Assembly: GCA_965229685.1 (NCBI GenBank)
Contig: OZ245920.1
Coordinates: 744,001-808,000 of the forward strand
Reading direction: 5' to 3'
Length of the DNA: 64,000 nt
Source of the DNA: Pacificispira sp033344895
Lineage (GTDB): Bacteria; Pseudomonadota; Alphaproteobacteria; UBA8366; Aestuariispiraceae
A model generated the notes under the pieces. The model was not told the origin of the DNA. It saw nothing but the letters and a program-made list of their open reading frames with translations, and did not search any database. Below, piece after piece: positions 61,401 through 64,000 of the stretch; the first letter of the stretch is position 1; each line of letters opens with the position of its first letter. Position numbers and translations under genes: made by a program.

Positions 61401-64000
61401 GTCCCGGCGGTCACGAACAACCAGGCGGTCGTGGGCACGGCTGTCACCGGGTCCGTTGATGAAGACGATCTGGCGGACGGTACGGACGCGACGAAGGAAA
61501 GCCTGTCGACGGGTGGTGATCTGGGTCTGGCCGGTGGCCGGGATCTGGTGACCATCGACTATGGCGCGGACGGTCCGGCTGCAGGGGCTCCTGCGGCTCT
61601 GGGCTATGGCGACATGGACTGGACTGTGACGGGCCCGACGGGTCTGACCAGCCAGGGCGACGCGGTGACCTACAGCTACGATGCGGGCACGGACACGCTG
61701 ACGGCGGAAGCCGGCGGTCGTGAAGTGTTCACGGTCGAACTGAACGCCGATGGGTCCTACACCTTCACGCTGAAGGACTCGATCGATCATACCGATGCGA
61801 ACGGTCAGAACGTCGAGGGTCTGAGCTTCGGCGTCTCGGGCGTGCCGAGCCAGGCGGCCATCGACGCGGTGAAGGACTTCGATCAGGACGCGGCCGACGC
61901 ACTGTCGGGTCAGACGATCACGCAGAGCTTTGGCGTCGACGTCACCGACGACGTGCCGGAAGCGATGGCGAACCAGAGCGCGGTCGGTACGGCTGTCACC
62001 GGGTCCGTCGATGAAGACGATCTGGCCGATGGGACGGACGCGACGAAGGAAAGCCTGTCGACGGGTGGCGATCTGGGTCTGGCCGGTGGCCGGGATCTGG
62101 TGACCATCGACTATGGCGCGGACGGTCCGGCTGCGGGGGCTCCGGCCTCGCTGGGCTATGGCGACATGGACTGGACGGTGACGGGCCCGGCGGGTCTGAC
62201 CAGCCAGGGCGATGCGGTGAGCTACAGCTACGATGCGGGCACGGACACGCTGACGGCGGAAGCCGGCGGTCGTGAAGTGTTCACGGTCGAACTGAACGCC
62301 GATGGGTCCTACACCTTCACGCTGAAGGACTCGATCGATCATACCGATGCGAACGGTCAGAACGTCGAGGGTCTGAGCTTCGGCGTCTCGGGCGTGCCGA
62401 GCCAGGCGGCCATCGACGCGGTGAAGGACTTCGATCAGGACGCGGCCGACGCACTGTCGGGTCAGACGATCACGCAGAGCTTTGGCGTCGACGTCACCGA
62501 CGACGTGCCGGAAGCGATGGCGAACCAGTCTGCGGTCGGTACGGCCGTGACGGGTTCCGTCGATGAAGACGATCTGTCGGACGGTACGGACGGGACGAAG
62601 GAAAGCCTGTCGACGGGTGGTGATCTGGGGCTGGCCGGTGGCCGGGATCTGGTAACCATCGACTATGGCGCGGACGGTCCGGCTGCGGGCGCGCCTGCGG
62701 CTCTGGGCTATGGCGACATGGACTGGACGGTGACGGGCCCGGCGGGCCTGACCAGCCAGGGCGATGCGGTGAGCTACAGCTACGATGCGGGCACGGACAC
62801 GCTGACGGCGGAAGCCGGCGGGCGCGAAGTGTTCACGGTCGAACTGAACGCCGACGGCAGCTACACCTTCACGCTGAAGGACAGCATCGATCATACCGAT
62901 GCGAATGGTCAGAACGTCGAGGGTCTGAGCTTCGGCGTCTCGGGCGTGCCGAGCCAGGCTGCCATCGACGCGGTGAAGGACTTCGATCAGGACGCGGCGG
63001 ACGCGCTGTCGGGTCAGACGATCACGCAGAGCTTCGGCGTCGACGTGACCGACGACGTGCCGGAAGCGATGGCGAACCAGGGTGCGGTCGGCACGGCTGT
63101 CACCGGATCCGTCGATGAGGACGATCTTGCGGACGGTACGGACGCGACGAAGGAAAGCCTGTCGACGGGTGGGGATCTGGGGCTGGCCGGTGGCCGGGAT
63201 CTGGTGACCATCGACTATGGCGCGGACGGTCCGGCTGCGGGGGCTCCGGCCTCGCTGGGCTATGGCGACATGGACTGGACTGTGACGGGCCCGGCGGGCC
63301 TGACCAGCCAGGGCGACGCGGTGACCTACAGCTATGATGCGGGCACGGACACGCTGACGGCGGAAGCCGGCGGGCGCGAAGTGTTCACGGTCGAACTGAA
63401 CGCCGACGGCAGCTACACCTTCACGCTGAAGGACAGCATCGATCATACCGATGCGAATGGTCAGAACGTCGAGGGTCTGAGCTTCGGCGTCTCGGGCGTG
63501 CCGAGCCAGGCTGCCATCGACGCGGTGAAGGACTTCGATCAGGACGCGGCAGACGCGCTGTCGGGTCAGACGATCACGCAGAGCTTCGGCGTCGACGTCA
63601 CCGACGATGTGCCGGTGGCTACCGTTCATCAGAATGCGGTCGGCACCGCCGATACCGCGGGCGTGGACGAGGATGATCTGTCCGGCGGCAACGAGCTGAT
63701 TTCCGGTGCGGACAGCCTGACGGTCGATGTCGCCGACGGGGATGGCAACGATCTCGTGAGTTCCGGTGATCTGGGGCTGGCGGGCCGCGATCTGGTCACC
63801 ATCGATTATGGTGCGGACGGGCCGGCAAACGGCGCGCCGACCGCCCTGCAATACGATGATTTCGACTATGCGATCAGCGTCACCAGCCCGGCACAGCTGA
63901 CCAGCCAGGGCGATGCGGTTTCCACCAGCCAGAACGGCAATGTCCTGACTGGTACGGCGGGCGGACGCGATGTCTTCACGGTCACGCTGAACGGGGACGG
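55473..64000 (+). CDS. Giant repeat-containing RTX/LapA-like surface adhesin, truncated by the window end
   Basis: At least 2842 codons with no stop before the right edge. Residues 43-114 and 159-240 are two copies of a beta-rich module (PGQALRVEFDVEG; PGQPLQLTFDLDI). S250-A-A-G253 resembles a LapG-type cleavage motif. Residues 288-318 are 31 consecutive prolines. After this come Ig/cadherin-like domains (VAADDDGGSTKAGGADLTGN) and 184-residue repeats marked by VDEDDLADGTD, LVTIDYGADGPAAGAPA and SYTFTLKDSIDHTDANGQN, resembling the DUF5801-type repeats of RTX adhesins. Very acidic, with no cysteines seen. No N-terminal Sec signal, so export is probably type I through the adjacent TolC. The C-terminal secretion signal lies outside the window. 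Confidence 0.88.
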   Translation, partial: MAVDGQIPKLGYQNGADDQFDFISDQNPAAADAVTIPQPAPGEAVTVTVLPGQALRVEFDVEGTTVNGDGSQITLQLTDGSTVVLQSPEPGAFTADPPLLLTPEGAFDQALALYGYDGFGSQTPNTEGQADPDSIFQFGSDSDAQLTGNAITIEKPGAGDSLVYEIGPGQPLQLTFDLDIVEDILQTDDDIILTFADGAQITFSAMVDAAFSDSPPILLMPDGGLMSAEELLDLGSDINALADALQGIDSAAGNANIGPVTSYGDGSGEDFSGLSLRQIVEQPIAVSPPPPPPPPPPPPPPPPPPPPPPPPPPPPPPPADPDTVPLASPADLALDEDDLAAGTDPVKEPTATALNFNVNFGADGPSTTVSPLAFNNATKTELANLGFESQGQSLSYDISADGLTLTASAGGNTVFTVTLSQQSFNPSTNIAQYKAEFELLGPVDHPTATAQDVIATKTGNLEHLIVTVTDGDGSTANARFSVSITDDVPAIDSTALVTGTGVSGIVDEDDLSPEGSDQSHSLSTTGSLNFGDGKLYDIDYGADGAGAGAPTSLTVSDLNFSFDTSTLPTGLTSNGDAITYSQTNGVLTASAGGRTVFEVSVDSVNGQYTLTLHDNIDHASGNGQNETVLTFKLQGTVKSSVAADAVDGDGDAAFAADAVAMVRDFNVSIVDDVPVAADDDGGSTKAGGADLTGNVLTNDLSGADVDGALTVTGFTYTPVGGGAAVAGSFGTPVDTQYGKLTLNQDGSYTFEPNDVVDFNGANSVTEGITYTITDTDGDTDTAVLDLTITKGPSITVYPPLSGDPNLGTDGAFVDEDDLTLAQGDSDVGTDGTGASEVSGSITLDVGNAGFGSLTIDAAPSLTAMGLTSNGHAISYSTNGTTVTATANGETVFTATLTGDQTNGFGWTFDLVGNLDHPSGAGENVINDLEFTVTLTDGDGETATGSFTVDVIDDVPAVTNNQAVVGTAVTGSVDEDDLADGTDDTKESLSTGGDLGLAGGRDLVTIDYGADGPAAGAPAALGYGDMDWTVTGPTGLTSQGDAVTYSYDAGTDTLTAEAGGREVFTVELNADGSYTFTLKDSIDHTDANSQNVEGLSFGVSGVPSQAAIDAVKDFDQDAADALSGQTITQSFGVDVTDDVPEAMANQSAVGTAVTGSVDEDDLADGTDATKESLSTGGDLGLAGGRDLVTIDYGADGPAAGAPASLGYGDMDWTVTGPAGLTSQGDAVSYSYDAGTDTLTAEAGGREVFTVELNADGSYTFTLKDSIDHTDANGQNVEGLSFGVSGVPSQAAIDAVKDFDQDAADALSGQTITQSFGVDVTDDVPEAMANQGAVGTAVTGSVDEDDLADGTDATKESLSTGGDLGLAGGRDLVTIDYGADGPAAGAPAALGYGDMDWTVTGPAGLTSQGDAVTYSYDAGTDTLTAEAGGREVFTVELNADGSYTFTLKDSIDHTDANGQNVEGLSFGVSGVPSQAAIDAVKDFDQDAADALSGQTITQSFGVDVTDDVPVAVVDVSGVQGAESVSVDEDDLADGSDATKESLSATGNLGFGSGDLINIDYGADGPADANAPTALTAADLTFSFDTTNLPTGLTSNGDAITFTQSNGVLTATADAGGTDERPVFTVSINAATGEYTFTLQDNIDHQTANGQNVEALTFDIVGVPSAAALAGKDFDQDAIDGLAGAKLTQSFGVSIVDDVPVAADDDGGSTKAGGADLTGNVLTNDLSGSDVDGALTVTGFTYTPVGGGAAVAGSFGTPVDTQYGKLTLNQDGSYTFEPNDVVDFNGANSVTEGITYTITDTDGDTDTAVLDLTITKGPSITVYPPPSGDPNLGTDGAFVDEDDLTLAQGDSDVGTDGTGASEVSGSITLDVGNAGFGSLTIDAAPSLTAMGLTSNGHAISYSTNGTTVTATANGETVFTATLTGDQTNGFGWTFDLVGNLDHPSGAGENVINDLEFTVTLTDGDGETATGSFTVDVIDDVPAVTNNQAVVGTAVTGSVDEDDLADGTDATKESLSTGGDLGLAGGRDLVTIDYGADGPAAGAPAALGYGDMDWTVTGPTGLTSQGDAVTYSYDAGTDTLTAEAGGREVFTVELNADGSYTFTLKDSIDHTDANGQNVEGLSFGVSGVPSQAAIDAVKDFDQDAADALSGQTITQSFGVDVTDDVPEAMANQSAVGTAVTGSVDEDDLADGTDATKESLSTGGDLGLAGGRDLVTIDYGADGPAAGAPASLGYGDMDWTVTGPAGLTSQGDAVSYSYDAGTDTLTAEAGGREVFTVELNADGSYTFTLKDSIDHTDANGQNVEGLSFGVSGVPSQAAIDAVKDFDQDAADALSGQTITQSFGVDVTDDVPEAMANQSAVGTAVTGSVDEDDLSDGTDGTKESLSTGGDLGLAGGRDLVTIDYGADGPAAGAPAALGYGDMDWTVTGPAGLTSQGDAVSYSYDAGTDTLTAEAGGREVFTVELNADGSYTFTLKDSIDHTDANGQNVEGLSFGVSGVPSQAAIDAVKDFDQDAADALSGQTITQSFGVDVTDDVPEAMANQGAVGTAVTGSVDEDDLADGTDATKESLSTGGDLGLAGGRDLVTIDYGADGPAAGAPASLGYGDMDWTVTGPAGLTSQGDAVTYSYDAGTDTLTAEAGGREVFTVELNADGSYTFTLKDSIDHTDANGQNVEGLSFGVSGVPSQAAIDAVKDFDQDAADALSGQTITQSFGVDVTDDVPVATVHQNAVGTADTAGVDEDDLSGGNELISGADSLTVDVADGDGNDLVSSGDLGLAGRDLVTIDYGADGPANGAPTALQYDDFDYAISVTSPAQLTSQGDAVSTSQNGNVLTGTAGGRDVFTVTLNGD
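56334..56426 (+). repeat. Polyproline tract, 31 consecutive Pro codons
   Basis: Uninterrupted CCN codons (mixed CCG, CCC, CCT, CCA), residues 288-318 of the adhesin, between the N-terminal modules and the repeat region. Confidence 0.95.
57471..60539. repeat. First copy of a 3069-bp tandem duplication
   Basis: Starts at GTCTCGATTGTGGACGACGT and recurs at 60540 with only scattered differences. It contains one cadherin-like module, one SITVYPP-type module and three 552-bp repeats before a divergent fourth unit. Confidence 0.85.
58386..60041. repeat. Three 552-bp coding repeats (array 1)
   Basis: Units start at 58386, 58938 and 59490, measured from the VDEDDL codons; each is 184 residues. A divergent relative begins at 60042. 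Confidence 0.9.
60540..63608. repeat. Second copy of the 3069-bp tandem duplication
   Basis: Offset of exactly 3069 bp from the first copy at two separate landmarks (57471/60540 and 58386/61455). It carries four canonical 552-bp units where the first copy has three. Confidence 0.85.
61455..63662. repeat. Four 552-bp coding repeats (array 2)
   Basis: Units start at 61455, 62007, 62559 and 63111, spaced exactly 552 bp. Units share long identical stretches including synonymous sites. A divergent unit begins at 63663. Confidence 0.9.

Noticed and set aside
58386..63662. CRISPR array or satellite repeat
   Set aside because: Units are 552 bp, in-frame and coding, with no short spacer structure.
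56730..63851. 2373-codon minus-strand ORF as a giant protein
   Set aside because: It is antisense to the adhesin repeats, has no domain-like sequence or ribosome binding site, and arises because repeated GC-rich codons keep the opposite frame open. The plus strand encodes recognisable adhesin domains.

Overview
The window is about 62-64% GC, gene-dense and free of rRNA, tRNA, insertion sequences or CRISPR arrays. Gene content points to a free-living, probably marine alphaproteobacterium near Rhodospirillales: split-alpha transhydrogenase (pntAA/pntAB), DUF1192, DUF1244 and DUF1289 proteins, 3-hydroxybutyrate dehydrogenase, a FadR-type GntR regulator and a giant repeat protein with its own TolC. 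This placement is inferred from gene families only.

Layout. 1-6.7 kb (minus strand): pntAB (cut by the left edge), pntAA with a histone-like Lys/Ala tail, an ABC1 kinase-like protein, an alpha/beta hydrolase, a GST and an acyl-CoA ligase. 6.8-16.3 kb: oligoendopeptidase F, two MDR oxidoreductases, DUF1192, bdhA, then a 507-bp gap that appears to hold two small RNAs with 11 nt of perfect mutual complementarity, followed by metY-hydrolase-thioesterase, a single-domain response regulator and a PhyH-type dioxygenase. 16.3-25.1 kb (minus): a polyamine module (aminotransferase, PotF, PotH, PotI, PotG, then GreB) preceded by a double palindromic operator, and a chemoreceptor with a very long helical periplasmic domain, divergent from a secreted stand-alone PDC/Cache-like protein.

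26-36.7 kb: prpE-like ligase, a D-2-hydroxyacid dehydrogenase, a TetR regulator divergent from a three-gene RND / LolA-like / outer-membrane barrel operon (probable envelope lipid export), YbjN, a TerB-like protein and proC. 36.7-52.7 kb: YcaQ (AlkX-type) glycosylase operon, ArsR plus COG0701 permease with two similar operator-like sites, an orphan molybdopterin subunit, TetR plus AhpD-like protein, aldehyde dehydrogenase, two MFS transporters (one with an apparent C-terminal frameshift), and a thiol/amide cluster (GCS2-type ligase, cysteine dioxygenase-like cupin, N-formylglutamate amidohydrolase).

53-64 kb: a TolC family channel with a roughly 185-residue Pro/Asp repeat extension, an AT-rich regulatory gap, and the start of a giant adhesin-like protein (more than 2842 residues, open to the right edge). 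It has a duplicated N-terminal module, an SAAG motif, 31 consecutive prolines, 184-residue repeats with VDEDDL motifs and a 3069-bp tandem duplication. It is probably a type I secretion substrate exported through this TolC. A 2373-codon antisense ORF over the same repeats is an artefact.
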